From contig CAUAFG010000006.1 of the NCBI GenBank assembly GCA_958428235.1, forward strand, positions 1 through 64,000: a DNA stretch of 64,000 nucleotides, written 5' to 3'. Shown in pieces: positions 25,188 through 33,665 of this stretch. The translations under genes and the position numbers were made by a program. Below the pieces are notes generated by a model. The model was given only the letters and a program-made list of their open reading frames with translations, was not told the origin of the DNA and ran no database searches. The DNA comes from Faeciplasma sp900553675. GTDB lineage: Bacteria; Bacillota; Clostridia; Oscillospirales; Ruminococcaceae. Every line of letters begins with the position of its first letter. The stretch's first letter is position 1.

Positions 25188-25872
25188 TTGGCACCTCGAA
25201 TTGATATCCTACACAATGTACGGTCTTGATATAGTCAGCGCATTTGCCAAGCTTATTACGGAGCTGACGGATGTGGGTATCTACCGTGCGATTGCCGCCT
25301 TCAAAATCATAACCCCATACGTTATTAAGGAGCTGTTCTCTTGAAAATGTTAAACTGCGGTTCACCATCAGGTAGTAGAGCAGGTCATATTCACGGCGAG
25401 TAAGCTCCAGCTTCTTGCCTGACAGAAATACGGTGCGTGTAATAGCATTTATGGAAAGCTCACCTGCGACCGTGTCCTTTTGCGTGTCCTTACCGAACCG
25501 CCGCAGAACCGCTTCCACTCTTGCCATCAGAAGCGACGGAGAAAAGGGCTTTGTGATGTAATCGTCAGCGCCGATAGAAAACCCGGATAGCTGGTCGTAT
25601 TCCTCACCTTTGGCGGTCAGCAAAATAACCGGAGTAAGGGAGGACGATTCCCGTATCAGCTTTAATGTGGTCAACCCGTCCTGCCGTGGCATCATAACAT
25701 CAAGGAGCATAATATCAATCACCTTGGAGTTTTCACAAAAAACATCTAATGCCTCTTGTCCGTCCTTAGCTTCAAACACACAGAAACCTTTTGCTTTGAA
25801 AAAGTCATGCAAAGCCCGAACCATCTTCGGCTCATCATCCGCAATTAAAATGCAGCGTTTATTTTCGTTCAT
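25165..25872 (-). CDS. OmpR/PhoB-family response regulator
   Basis: This 235-residue protein uses ATG 25872, with GGAGGTGAG just upstream. The receiver domain shows the acidic pair in IADDEP, the phospho-Asp in MLLDVMMPRQDG, the Thr in VILLTAKGEE and the Lys in DDYITKPFSP. The C-terminal winged helix reads LTRREYDLLYYL and NRTVDTHIRQLRNKLG. It is first in a two-gene operon with the truncated kinase, so it is now effectively an orphan. Its former signal is unknown; the family often controls cell-envelope stress or antimicrobial peptide responses. Confidence 0.88.
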   Translation of the reverse strand: MNENKRCILIADDEPKMVRALHDFFKAKGFCVFEAKDGQEALDVFCENSKVIDIMLLDVMMPRQDGLTTLKLIRESSSLTPVILLTAKGEEYDQLSGFSIGADDYITKPFSPSLLMARVEAVLRRFGKDTQKDTVAGELSINAITRTVFLSGKKLELTRREYDLLYYLMVNRSLTFSREQLLNNVWGYDFEGGNRTVDTHIRQLRNKLGKCADYIKTVHCVGYQFEVPNENADTK

Positions 25873-25997
25873 CCATCTCACCTCCAAGATATTGTACATC
25901 GTTTTTGTTATGGAATTGTGATGGAATTCTCTATAGGGAGAAAAAACACCGTCCACCGACTATTTCTGGTCAAGGGGACGGAGTCAAGAGTGTTAAA

Positions 25998-26160
25998 TCA
26001 TCCCAATATGCTCCAGCACATAGTCCTTAATCTGTGTGTAGGTTGCCCCATTCTGAAATTCGGACATATCCATATCTTCCAAAGAGAACTTAACCCGAAC
26101 CTTTTTCAAGTCGATTTCTCCCTTGGAAAGCTGGACAACCGTATCATCTGTGAAGAAATT
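25998..26160 (-). pseudogene. Short 3' fragment of an unidentified gene
   Basis: On the minus strand an open stretch ends in NGATYTQIKDYVLEHIGMI followed by a stop near 25998. The QIKDYVLE segment resembles a small helical C-terminal extension I associate with Clostridia rRNA methyltransferase-like or mobile-element proteins, but I cannot name the gene. It abuts the duplicated DUF1593 fragment at 26168. Confidence 0.4.
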
Positions 26161-26167
26161 GTTAACA

Positions 26168-26373
26168 GCGGAAGCATATCAGAACGACTTTCTTGCAAGA
26201 ATGATATGGTCTGTCACCGATTTGTATGAGAACGCCAATCATCACCCGCACGCCGTTCTTAATCAGGACACAACTATGGATATTCTCAGCAACCGTATTT
26301 TTATGACGACAGAAAATGAATAATAGTCAAAAATTCAGGGTGGTAATATCCACCGATTTCCCGCCGCTCGACG
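26168..26373 (+). pseudogene. Collapsed DUF1593 gene pair (copy B)
   Basis: 26168-26290 matches 5804-5926 of the first DUF1593 gene (QNDFLARMIWSVTD region). 26291-26373 matches 6257-6339 at the start of the second (NNSQKFRVVISTD region). Sequence then jumps to the LacI relic matching 7370 onward. Two internal deletions therefore removed nearly all of both genes. The second deletion joins two copies of the 11-mer GCCGCTCGACG, which stands at 6329-6339 and 7359-7369 in copy A and once at 26363-26373 here. Confidence 0.9.
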
Positions 26374-26490
26374 GCAATTTTCCCAGAGATAATCTTTAGG
26401 AACATTAGCGGTCGATAGCGGCGGGTTTTTGTAGATTGTAAAGGTAACGTCCCTTTCCGGAATCGTTATAAGCCGCAAGATGAATCCGGT
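26374..26490 (-). pseudogene. C-terminal relic of a LacI-family regulator (copy B)
   Basis: Second copy of the relic at 7297-7480, truncated further at its 3' end. A minus-strand frame reads IPERDVTFTIYKNPPLSTAN followed by VPKDYL, the LacI C-terminal core. The copy B sequence is less damaged in this part and confirms the family assignment. Confidence 0.75.
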
Positions 26491-26717
26491 CAGAATTATT
26501 TTGAAAATCACTGTATTATTACTTGAAATTCAGAAGAGAATTTATTATAATTACCTATAGTCATACAATACCGAACGTCAATCAGCGAAAATCAATGATG
26601 ATTAAAACGTCGAAACGGTGAAATTATATGGCTGAATCGAAAGGAACATTATTAACAGTAATGCTGTGCGCGGCAATGCTTTTTTGCGCCGTGTGCAGCA
26701 AGAGACTCATCAAAAGG
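26374..26717 (+). repeat. GH2 leader region, copy B of a long duplication (copy A 7370-7709)
   Basis: Nearly collinear with 7370-7709, including ATTATATGGCTGAATCGAAA and the stretch encoding GTLLTVMLCAAMLF. In copy A the sequence jumps at TCATCAAAA directly to the position equal to 27929 here. The segment holds a short frame (MAESKGTLLTVMLCAAMLF) that may be a leader peptide or another relic. Confidence 0.88.
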
Positions 26718-26727
26718 AGACATTATT

Positions 26728-29040
26728 ATGAAATCTGAAAAGCTACTTAACAATTGGCAATTCATGCTAAACCGTCCGGGCTGGCAGAAATTTGAGGGCG
26801 AGACGGTCACGCTCCCACACGACTTTATGCTTGCAACCCCGCGCACGCCCGACTCACCGACATGGGCGGATTACGGCTACTTCCAGCCCTGCAAAGGCAC
26901 CTACGTCCGCAAAATCACACGTCCCGAGGCGGAGACGGTATTGCTCCGATTCGACGGCGTGATGGGACTTTGCGAGGTATTTGTAAACGGCGAGCGGGCG
27001 GGGTTCCACCCTTACGGCTACACCGCCTTTACGGTTGACATCGCAAAATTTCTGCACGACGGCGAGAATGAGATCCGCGTTGAAGTTGACGCAACCTGCC
27101 AACCCGCTTCGCGCTGGTACACCGGTGCGGGAATCTACCGCGAGGTCGAGCTGCTGACCTCCGGCGCGGACAGGCTTGAGCCTTGGGCAACATCGGTCAG
27201 AACGCTAGGAATCTTCGGCGACAGCGCTCAGATAGAGATTTCTACCGAGATAGCTTCATCCCGTCGACAGATCGGAAAAATTGAATTTTCGATTCCCGAG
27301 CTCGGCTTTTCCATGGTTCGCTCTGTGCAGTTAGAGACCGGAAAAAACAGCTTTTCCGCGAAGACGATGCTTAAGGAAGTTAAGCTCTGGTCGGTCGATT
27401 CTCCGAACGTTTACACCTGCACCGCAAGGCTTATGACCGATGTTGGCGATGACAGCGAAAGCGTCAGCTTCGGCGTAAGGACGGTTGCTTGCGACCCCGA
27501 GCGCGGGCTTTTGCTGAGCGGCGAGCCGATAAAGCTCTACGGAACCTGCAACCATCACGACAACGGAATCGTCGGTTCGGCGTCGTTCAGAAGTGCCGAG
27601 GAAAGGCGGGTGCGGATTCTCAAAGAAAACGGCTTTAACGCGATACGCACATCTCACAACCCGCCGTCGAGCATGCTTCTGGACGTCTGCGACAGGCTGG
27701 GAATGCTTGTGATAGACGAAATTTTCGACTGCTGGACCAACGGCAAAAAGCAGTACGACTACCACCTCTGGTTCGACAAATACGCGCCCGATGACGTCGC
27801 CGCGATGGTTCTTCGCGACCGCAATCACCCGTCGGTCGTCATGTGGTCAACCGGTAACGAGATTTTCGAGAGAGCGGGAAGATGCGACGGATACGCGGTC
27901 GGAAAGATGATTGCGGATATCATCAAAAAGAACGACCCGACAAGACCGCTGACGCACGCTTTTTGCGAGTTTTGGGATAATTGGGAATATAGCGCCGAGG
28001 CGAATAAAACTCTGCCTCTGCCGCCGACCGAGCCTGATTTCTGGTGCGAAAAAATCGCTCCGCAGGCGGGAAATTTAGACGTTTTGGGTTATAATTACAT
28101 GAACTACAGAATCGCGAAGGACGAGCAGATTTTTAAATCCCACCTCTTCGCAATTACCGAAAGCTACCCGATGGACGTTCTCGCAGTAAAGCGAACGATG
28201 GACAAGCACCCTAAGCTGATTGGTGAATTCGTCTGGACGGGATGGGATTACTTCGGCGAAACAGGTCTTGGTCGCGTCATTTACGACAGCCCCAACGGTC
28301 CGAGCTGGGGTCTTGACCCTCACCCGAACCACATCTCTAACTGCGGCGATTTTTCGATCTGCGGGTTCAAAAAGCCGCAATCCTACTATCGCGACGTCGC
28401 ATGGGGATGCAGCACTGTCAAAATCCTCACCGTCGATCCGGACAACGTCGGACGGCAAAAATCCTACTCCGGCTGGGGCTTCTGGGACGCCGACAGAACA
28501 TGGACATATCCCGGTAAAGACGGCAAAGTTTCAGAGGTCTATGTCTTCACGCTTGCCGACGAGTGCGAGCTGAGCCTGAACGGAAAATCGCTCGGCAGAA
28601 AGTCCCCGAACGAAAAGGGCTTCGCAATTTTCGAGGTGCCGTATGCCTGCGGAAAGCTTGAGGCAACCGCGTATCGCGACGGAAAAGCCGTCGGAAATGA
28701 CGCTTTAAGTACGGTCGGCAAGGCGGCTGCGATAAAGATTGTCGCCGACACCACCGGCAAAACCGGTGCGGCAGATCTGATCTTTGCTGAGATTGATCTG
28801 GTCGATGAAAACGGTGAAATCTCTTGGGGCGCAAGCGAAGAAATCACCGTCACCGCTGAGGGCGGAAAGGTTCTCGGAACCGGCTCTGGCAAGGTTGACG
28901 ATGAGCACGATTATACCAAAAACGTATGCAGCGCCCTTCACGGAAGGCTTTTGGCTGCGATTTTGCCGGAGAGCGATCGTGTCACCGTGACTGTTGCGGG
29001 AGGAGAGCTTAAGGCAGAGGCGGAAATTGTTTTGAAATAG
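26728..29040 (+). CDS. GH2 beta-galactosidase-type glycosidase, intact member of the duplicated locus
   Basis: This 770-residue cytoplasmic enzyme has AAGGAG seven bases before ATG 26728. Domains: jelly-roll sugar-binding (about 5-145), Ig-like, TIM barrel (about 260-560), DUF4982-like (about 600-680) and a C-terminal Ig domain. The acid/base is Glu378 (WSTGNEIF) and the nucleophile is Glu478 (FAITESYP). It is related in design to the GH2 at 10283 but clearly distinct. Two dead fragments of the same gene lie at 4153 and 7709. The lost upstream neighbours were a LacI repressor and two DUF1593 genes, so it probably acts in the same pathway as those proteins. Confidence 0.88.
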   Translation: MKSEKLLNNWQFMLNRPGWQKFEGETVTLPHDFMLATPRTPDSPTWADYGYFQPCKGTYVRKITRPEAETVLLRFDGVMGLCEVFVNGERAGFHPYGYTAFTVDIAKFLHDGENEIRVEVDATCQPASRWYTGAGIYREVELLTSGADRLEPWATSVRTLGIFGDSAQIEISTEIASSRRQIGKIEFSIPELGFSMVRSVQLETGKNSFSAKTMLKEVKLWSVDSPNVYTCTARLMTDVGDDSESVSFGVRTVACDPERGLLLSGEPIKLYGTCNHHDNGIVGSASFRSAEERRVRILKENGFNAIRTSHNPPSSMLLDVCDRLGMLVIDEIFDCWTNGKKQYDYHLWFDKYAPDDVAAMVLRDRNHPSVVMWSTGNEIFERAGRCDGYAVGKMIADIIKKNDPTRPLTHAFCEFWDNWEYSAEANKTLPLPPTEPDFWCEKIAPQAGNLDVLGYNYMNYRIAKDEQIFKSHLFAITESYPMDVLAVKRTMDKHPKLIGEFVWTGWDYFGETGLGRVIYDSPNGPSWGLDPHPNHISNCGDFSICGFKKPQSYYRDVAWGCSTVKILTVDPDNVGRQKSYSGWGFWDADRTWTYPGKDGKVSEVYVFTLADECELSLNGKSLGRKSPNEKGFAIFEVPYACGKLEATAYRDGKAVGNDALSTVGKAAAIKIVADTTGKTGAADLIFAEIDLVDENGEISWGASEEITVTAEGGKVLGTGSGKVDDEHDYTKNVCSALHGRLLAAILPESDRVTVTVAGGELKAEAEIVLK

Positions 29041-29387
29041 CCAAGGCGGTTGAATATTAAAAGAGTATCTGCTATTTTAAATAGACCGGAGAATATATAG
29101 CTTGCATTACAACATATAATACCTGACAAACTCTGCATATTGCGCTATGATCATTATTAACATTGGATAGTGGCAGCAAAAAATCAGACAGCCCAAACCA
29201 TCTGAATAATGAAAGCAATATAAATAATCCCAGCCAAGCCCTATAAGCAAAACCGCATGAATAGTGGATTTGACGAGATAAAAAAGTGTCATTAAGTGTA
29301 TATATGTTAAGACAAAAAATTTTTATGATTGTATTATGAATTATATGTTTTATATGCGATTTGATTATAATAGTTCAGACATAAGGA

Positions 29388-29416
29388 GCGGGCGCAGGAA
29401 TCAACCCTGCACCCGC
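29388..29416. terminator. GC-rich hairpin in the 29041-29642 gap
   Basis: GCGGGCGCAGG (29388-29398) pairs with CCTGCACCCGC (29406-29416) with one mismatch. It separates the GH2 unit from the two-component operon. The gap also contains a hydrophobic minus-strand frame at 29107-29292 that I do not regard as a gene, and the promoter described next. Confidence 0.55.
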
Positions 29417-29531
29417 CCTTCACTTTTCAAGAAGTGAGCCGGCTATCAGCAAATTCCTTGCCACGCCAAAGCTTCATTCCAGAATATGCGCAATGGCAAC
29501 AGCAGATAAAAATCCTATATTAATCCACACT

Positions 29532-29560
29532 TGCCACTCTCCCAAAAATCCGCTATAATC
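29532..29560 (+). promoter_or_regulatory. Sigma-A promoter of the 29643 two-component operon
   Basis: TTGCCA (29532-29537), 17 bases, perfect TATAAT (29555-29560), about 80 bases before the response-regulator start. Confidence 0.8.
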
Positions 29561-29642
29561 AATACATCCAAAACAAAATCCCAATCTCCACAAAAGATTC
29601 AAACAACCCTGCTAAACTAATCCCAGGAGGTGAAAAAAGAAC

Positions 29643-30332
29643 ATGAGCAAAATTCTAATTGTTGAGGATGACACATCCATCCAAGCCTTGCTTCACGATT
29701 TCATAGAGGACGCAGGTCACAGCACCGTGCTGGCGTCCGACGGCGTGGAAGCTCTTGCAAGATTTTCCGAGCAGCCATTTGACCTGATACTTCTTGACAT
29801 CATGCTTCCGAAGATAGACGGCTACGGCGTCTGCGAGGTTATCCGCCAAAAGTCGGACGTGCCCATTATCATGCTTACGGCTTTAGACGGCGAAGCAAAC
29901 CAGATCAAGGGCTTGGATATGCTGGCAGACGACTATATCGCAAAGCCGTTTTCAATGCCTGTTCTTCTGCGAAAAATAGCGGCGGTCCTGCGCCGCTCAT
30001 CAAAGCAGAGCGATGCTCCGCAGACCATCGTATACAAGGATTTAACTCTGGATTTGGCGGCATATAAGGCATATGCCGAAGAGAGCTGTATCGACCTCAC
30101 GCCCAGAGAATTTGAGATTTTGCGGGAGCTTCTGACCCATCAGGGCAGGATATTGACCCGTCAAAACCTCTTGCAAACGCTTTGGAAGTATGAATTTTTC
30201 GGCGACGAGCGCATCATCGACACACATATCAAGAATCTGCGCAAGAAGCTAGGCGCTTGTGACTACATAGAAACAATCAGAGGGGTGGGGTATCGAATTG
30301 ATAAAGAAACTAAGAAGCAGCCTGTCCGCTAA
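29643..30332 (+). CDS. OmpR/PhoB-family response regulator
   Basis: This 229-residue protein follows AGGAGGTG with good spacing. The receiver has EDD near residue 8, phospho-Asp in LILLDIMLPKIDG, and the Lys in DDYIAKPFS. The winged-helix output domain is intact (LTPREFEILREL, RIIDTHIKNLRKKLG). It overlaps the kinase start by 35 bases, so the pair is cotranscribed and translationally linked. The partners resemble BaeRS/VanRS-like sets that respond to envelope stress; the real signal is not known. The lipoprotein gene after the operon terminator may be a target. Confidence 0.9.
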   Translation: MSKILIVEDDTSIQALLHDFIEDAGHSTVLASDGVEALARFSEQPFDLILLDIMLPKIDGYGVCEVIRQKSDVPIIMLTALDGEANQIKGLDMLADDYIAKPFSMPVLLRKIAAVLRRSSKQSDAPQTIVYKDLTLDLAAYKAYAEESCIDLTPREFEILRELLTHQGRILTRQNLLQTLWKYEFFGDERIIDTHIKNLRKKLGACDYIETIRGVGYRIDKETKKQPVR

Positions 30333-31662
30333 GGTTTTCATAATTACCGCCGCCTTGATGGCTGCCTGCTGTGCCGTTACATATTTCTGCATAGCAGAGT
30401 TTGCCCCGTACATATATACTCACGACCTTTCTGAGATAGATGAGGAGCTGCCCTATCTTGTAGAGGATATATCCCACTACACAAAAGAGGAAGCACTGCT
30501 AATTCTCGAGGATTATTCCGCATGGCTTATTGAAGATAACGACGGCGAGTTCGTCTTCCACCTTTTCAAGTGCGACAGCCAGGAGCTAAATCAGTTTAAC
30601 GAGAGCGATACATCCGAGTGGTACCGGCTTACCTTTTTGGACAGTGCGGAAGAATACATAGTTTTCTTTTCCACAAACACCGAAAAGGAAGGTCAGGTGG
30701 TAGAGGCGCTCCAAAAGGCGATACCTGTTTTAAGTGTTGTGATTATTGCAGTTTCCATAGTTGCCGCCTTTTTCTATACCGTCTATATGACAACGCCGAT
30801 TAAGCGAATCAGCAGAATATCCAGGCAGATGGCGGCATTGGATTTCAGCGGCTTATGTTCTGTGCGGCGCACAGACGAAATAGGAGTTCTTGCGGGGAGC
30901 TTGAACGACCTGTCAGGAAAGCTGTCGTCCGCACTTTCACAGCTGAAAAGCGCAAACAAACAGCTTCAAGCGGAGATCGACAAGGAACGGGAGCTTGAAC
31001 GCCAGCGCATAGACTTTTTCTCGGCGGCGTCGCACGAGCTTAAAACTCCAATCACCATCATCAAAGGACAGCTTCAGGGTATGCTCTATCAGGTGGGGAG
31101 ATATAAGGACAGGGAAAAATACCTTGAAGAGTGTTTGGCGACTACAGATACTCTTGAAAAAATGGTGCAGGAGCTTTTGACAATTTCCCGCTTGGATATG
31201 CCGGACTGTGCCTGCAATAAAATCGAGCTTGATTTAAGCAGTCTCATAAATGAAAGCCTTTCATCGCACGAGGATTTGTTTGTGCTGAAGAATCTGACCG
31301 TCGAGAGATTCATTTCTCCGGATATCTCAGTCTTGGGAGATATGCGTCTGCTCCAAAAGGCAGTTGACAACCTTTTAGGAAACGCCGCCGCTTATTCTCC
31401 TGCAGGGAACCGCATAATAGTAAAGTTGTGGCGGGACGAAGACGGAGCAAAGCTGACGATTGAAAACACGGGCGTACATATCCCGAAGGAGGAGATTCCC
31501 AGGCTGTTTGAGGCGTTTTATCGTGTGGAACGGTCGCGAAACCGTCAGACCGGCGGAACGGGTCTGGGATTATATATAGTCAAGTCGATTCTTGACTTGC
31601 ATGGGGCGAAAATCTGGATAGAAAACAGCGATAATGGCGTTATCGCTTTGGTACAAATCTAA
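30298..31662 (+). CDS. Sensor histidine kinase, partner of the 29643 regulator (TTG start)
   Basis: This 454-residue kinase appears to start at TTG 30298, inside the regulator gene, behind GGGGTGGGG. Two membrane segments (about 10-32 and 140-165) flank an acidic extracellular domain of roughly 105 residues. HAMP, HisKA (FFSAASHELKTPITIIKGQ) and HATPase_c (NLLGNAAAYS, TGGTGLGLYIV) are all complete. A terminator follows 10 bases after the stop. Confidence 0.88.
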   Translation: MIKKLRSSLSAKVFIITAALMAACCAVTYFCIAEFAPYIYTHDLSEIDEELPYLVEDISHYTKEEALLILEDYSAWLIEDNDGEFVFHLFKCDSQELNQFNESDTSEWYRLTFLDSAEEYIVFFSTNTEKEGQVVEALQKAIPVLSVVIIAVSIVAAFFYTVYMTTPIKRISRISRQMAALDFSGLCSVRRTDEIGVLAGSLNDLSGKLSSALSQLKSANKQLQAEIDKERELERQRIDFFSAASHELKTPITIIKGQLQGMLYQVGRYKDREKYLEECLATTDTLEKMVQELLTISRLDMPDCACNKIELDLSSLINESLSSHEDLFVLKNLTVERFISPDISVLGDMRLLQKAVDNLLGNAAAYSPAGNRIIVKLWRDEDGAKLTIENTGVHIPKEEIPRLFEAFYRVERSRNRQTGGTGLGLYIVKSILDLHGAKIWIENSDNGVIALVQI

Positions 31663-31672
31663 TAATCATGAT

Positions 31673-31707
31673 AAAGGACGGCGAGCAAAACTCACCGCCC
31701 TTTTTAT
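31673..31707 (+). terminator. Terminator of the two-component operon
   Basis: AAAGGACGGCGAG (31673-31685) pairs with CTCACCGCCCTTT (31691-31703) with two mismatches, then a T-rich tail. It lies inside a longer open frame of the next gene, which shows that the lipoprotein start at 31803 is the correct one. Confidence 0.8.
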
Positions 31708-31802
31708 CTTCAAATAAAAAACATATTGGCTACAATCTCAGTTCAAGCAGAATCGGTATGATAGAGCTGTACCCGAAAAGGGTGCAGAAAGGAGCTTCAA
31801 CT

Positions 31803-33176
31803 ATGAAGAAATACTTATCTGTCATTTCAACCGTCCTCGTTATCGCAAGCGTGATTACCGGATGTGCAGGACAACCCAATACGCCAAAGAGTGGGGTGGT
31901 ATCCGATATCGGAGTTCTTGATGATTTATCGGCAGCGGAGGGAATCACGAAGAATATCCCGAAAGACATCCCAGACGATTCTTTCAGCAAGGAGGACTAC
32001 CAAAAGCTGCTGGCATTGCAGTTTGACGATTACCGTCACATGAAAATCTCGGAATTTCAAAGCAAGGTCTGGAGGATGACCGACACGCCGGAGTACATGG
32101 CGTTGTTGGAAAGATTCTTCGAGAGCGAAACGCTCTACCGGCAGAAGGACAGCGACGAAACCGCATGGTTCCTGTTTTACATTCTCGAGCCGCTCACCGC
32201 CGAAAAATGGCAGACCCGCACCTACAGCGGAGCTGCCATAAGCGATTTTCACTTCCCAGAGGAAAACGCAACTTTAGAATACACCTATACGCTCACCATC
32301 TTGAACCCAGACAAGGTTATGGTAAAGGATTACAACGACATACGTCTGGGTGTACAGGACATGATGTGGGGAATCCTGAAAAACAGGTCAAAGGAGGAGC
32401 TGCAAAACGAAGCTCTCATGCTGTCAGAAGTTAAAGCTTATATAGACGAATCGCTGCCATATATGCAGACGCCGGAAGTCAGCGTTTCCATTGAGTACAA
32501 ATACTTTCCCATATCCGCCGAAAATGATAGTAGCAAGAGCATCTTTTACGTCGATACAGAGCAGCGAAGATATCCCATAGGAACGCAGGAGGATTATGCA
32601 TCCCTGCTTGCCCTGAAAGTGCCCAACTATCCGGATATGTCGTTTGAAGACTTTAACAAATCGCTGCTGGACTGGGCAAATGAGAATCCCGAAAGTATGG
32701 ACAGAATCAGCGAGGATGTCGCATGGGAGGATTTTCAGGTCGCCCTGACAGATGATGAGCTTTCGTTTGTGAAGCGGACTGTATTTCTATCCGGAATGGA
32801 AAACGGAAAAGCAATTCAGAGCAAGTATGCAGGTGAAACCATCAGCCCTTATTATGAAGACATCCTCCCCGACAAGCTTGCAGGTGATGGCAGGGCGGCA
32901 TGGTGCAGCTTGTGCTATCGGTTTTCTTATGACATCTCAGACCCGAAAACCGTTACGGTTGGGGAGCGTGACCGTCGTATTGAAGGGATGATAAACGCTG
33001 TTCGCACGTTTTGGAACGGTACGGATATTGAAACGCTTTTGAAGATGAGCGAAAGGGATGTAGTGCGCGAGCTTGAAAGGATCGCGGCGGAAGTCAGCAC
33101 CGAGCATATTGCGATTACGGTTGATAAGCGGCGGGTGCATTTTGAGGGGATGGATGAAAGACCTTATGTGAATTGA
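31803..33176 (+). CDS. Lipoprotein of unknown function with two similar domains
   Basis: This 457-residue protein uses ATG 31803 with AAAGGAG upstream; an earlier ATG at 31668 lies before the terminator. The signal peptide ends in VITGC (lipobox). The mature part seems to contain two related domains: each opens with an L-L-A-L motif (YQKLLALQFDDYRHMKISEF and YASLLALKVPNYPDMSFEDF) and continues through a helical and beta-rich region. I do not recognise the family. Its position behind a two-component operon suggests it is a regulated surface component or an envelope stress sensor (inference). Confidence 0.75.
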   Translation: MKKYLSVISTVLVIASVITGCAGQPNTPKSGVVSDIGVLDDLSAAEGITKNIPKDIPDDSFSKEDYQKLLALQFDDYRHMKISEFQSKVWRMTDTPEYMALLERFFESETLYRQKDSDETAWFLFYILEPLTAEKWQTRTYSGAAISDFHFPEENATLEYTYTLTILNPDKVMVKDYNDIRLGVQDMMWGILKNRSKEELQNEALMLSEVKAYIDESLPYMQTPEVSVSIEYKYFPISAENDSSKSIFYVDTEQRRYPIGTQEDYASLLALKVPNYPDMSFEDFNKSLLDWANENPESMDRISEDVAWEDFQVALTDDELSFVKRTVFLSGMENGKAIQSKYAGETISPYYEDILPDKLAGDGRAAWCSLCYRFSYDISDPKTVTVGERDRRIEGMINAVRTFWNGTDIETLLKMSERDVVRELERIAAEVSTEHIAITVDKRRVHFEGMDERPYVN

Positions 33177-33281
33177 ATGTTCATTGGTTTTCTTGGGTAA
33201 AGCGACTTTACCCAATACACTTTAGCTGAGTAGCATACTGCCTTTGTGGGATGGTTTGCCGAGACTATATAGCTTGTTTTT

Positions 33282-33470
33282 TCACAGGCTTTCGACCTTA
33301 ATCACATCTTTCTTTACCATCGTTTTAGGCAGAATCTGAAGGATGGAGAATTGAAAGTCATGACATCTATTAGAATCAGCATCCTTAAGTTCCTTTATGC
33401 GCACGTTCCCGCCGTGTTCTGCCTTCACATATTCAGTCCATCTAGTAAGAAGTTCACCTTCAGTCAATTG
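33282..33470 (-). pseudogene. Short unidentified coding relic
   Basis: The minus strand has an open stretch of about 62 codons (LLTRWTEYVKAEHGGNVRIK and on, ending IKVESL) without a ribosome site. It directly follows the broken nucleotidyltransferase. I do not recognise the family and treat it as the 3' remnant of another gene. Confidence 0.35.
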
Positions 33471-33479
33471 GAAGTTCTA

Positions 33480-33665
33480 TCACATCTCGGATGCCTTCGA
33501 GCTTTAGATAATCGGAGTACTTTCTTGCGTAAATAAACCTTACGTCATAATCACTATCCGACGATTCAAATCCTCATGCTCTGCTGCCTGATTCACAGCC
33601 GGTAGAATACGTACTCCATATTGATGCTCAATTTCCTTAAGCTTACTGTTAATCAGGTCTTTCAT
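33480..33665 (-). pseudogene. Broken RlaP/YcgL-type predicted nucleotidyltransferase
   Basis: The gene starts at ATG 33665, overlapping the end of the CCA-transferase gene, as MKDLINSKLKEIEHQYGVRI. A single-base loss then shifts the frame and a TGG-to-TGA change follows. Read across the lesions it restores ESGSRA, GFESSDSDYDVRFIYAR and KLEGIRDVIELP, the GSxxxG...SDxD nucleotidyltransferase signature of PF10127. The C-terminal two thirds are gone. Confidence 0.82.

Noticed and set aside
29107..29292. Small hydrophobic minus-strand protein of 61 residues.
   Set aside because: No ribosome site, no recognisable family, and it lies in low-complexity intergenic sequence.
29385..29420. tRNA-like 3' arm suggested by the GC-rich hairpin with GGAATCAACCC.
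   Set aside because: The D and anticodon arms cannot be built upstream, and the stem is better explained as a terminator.
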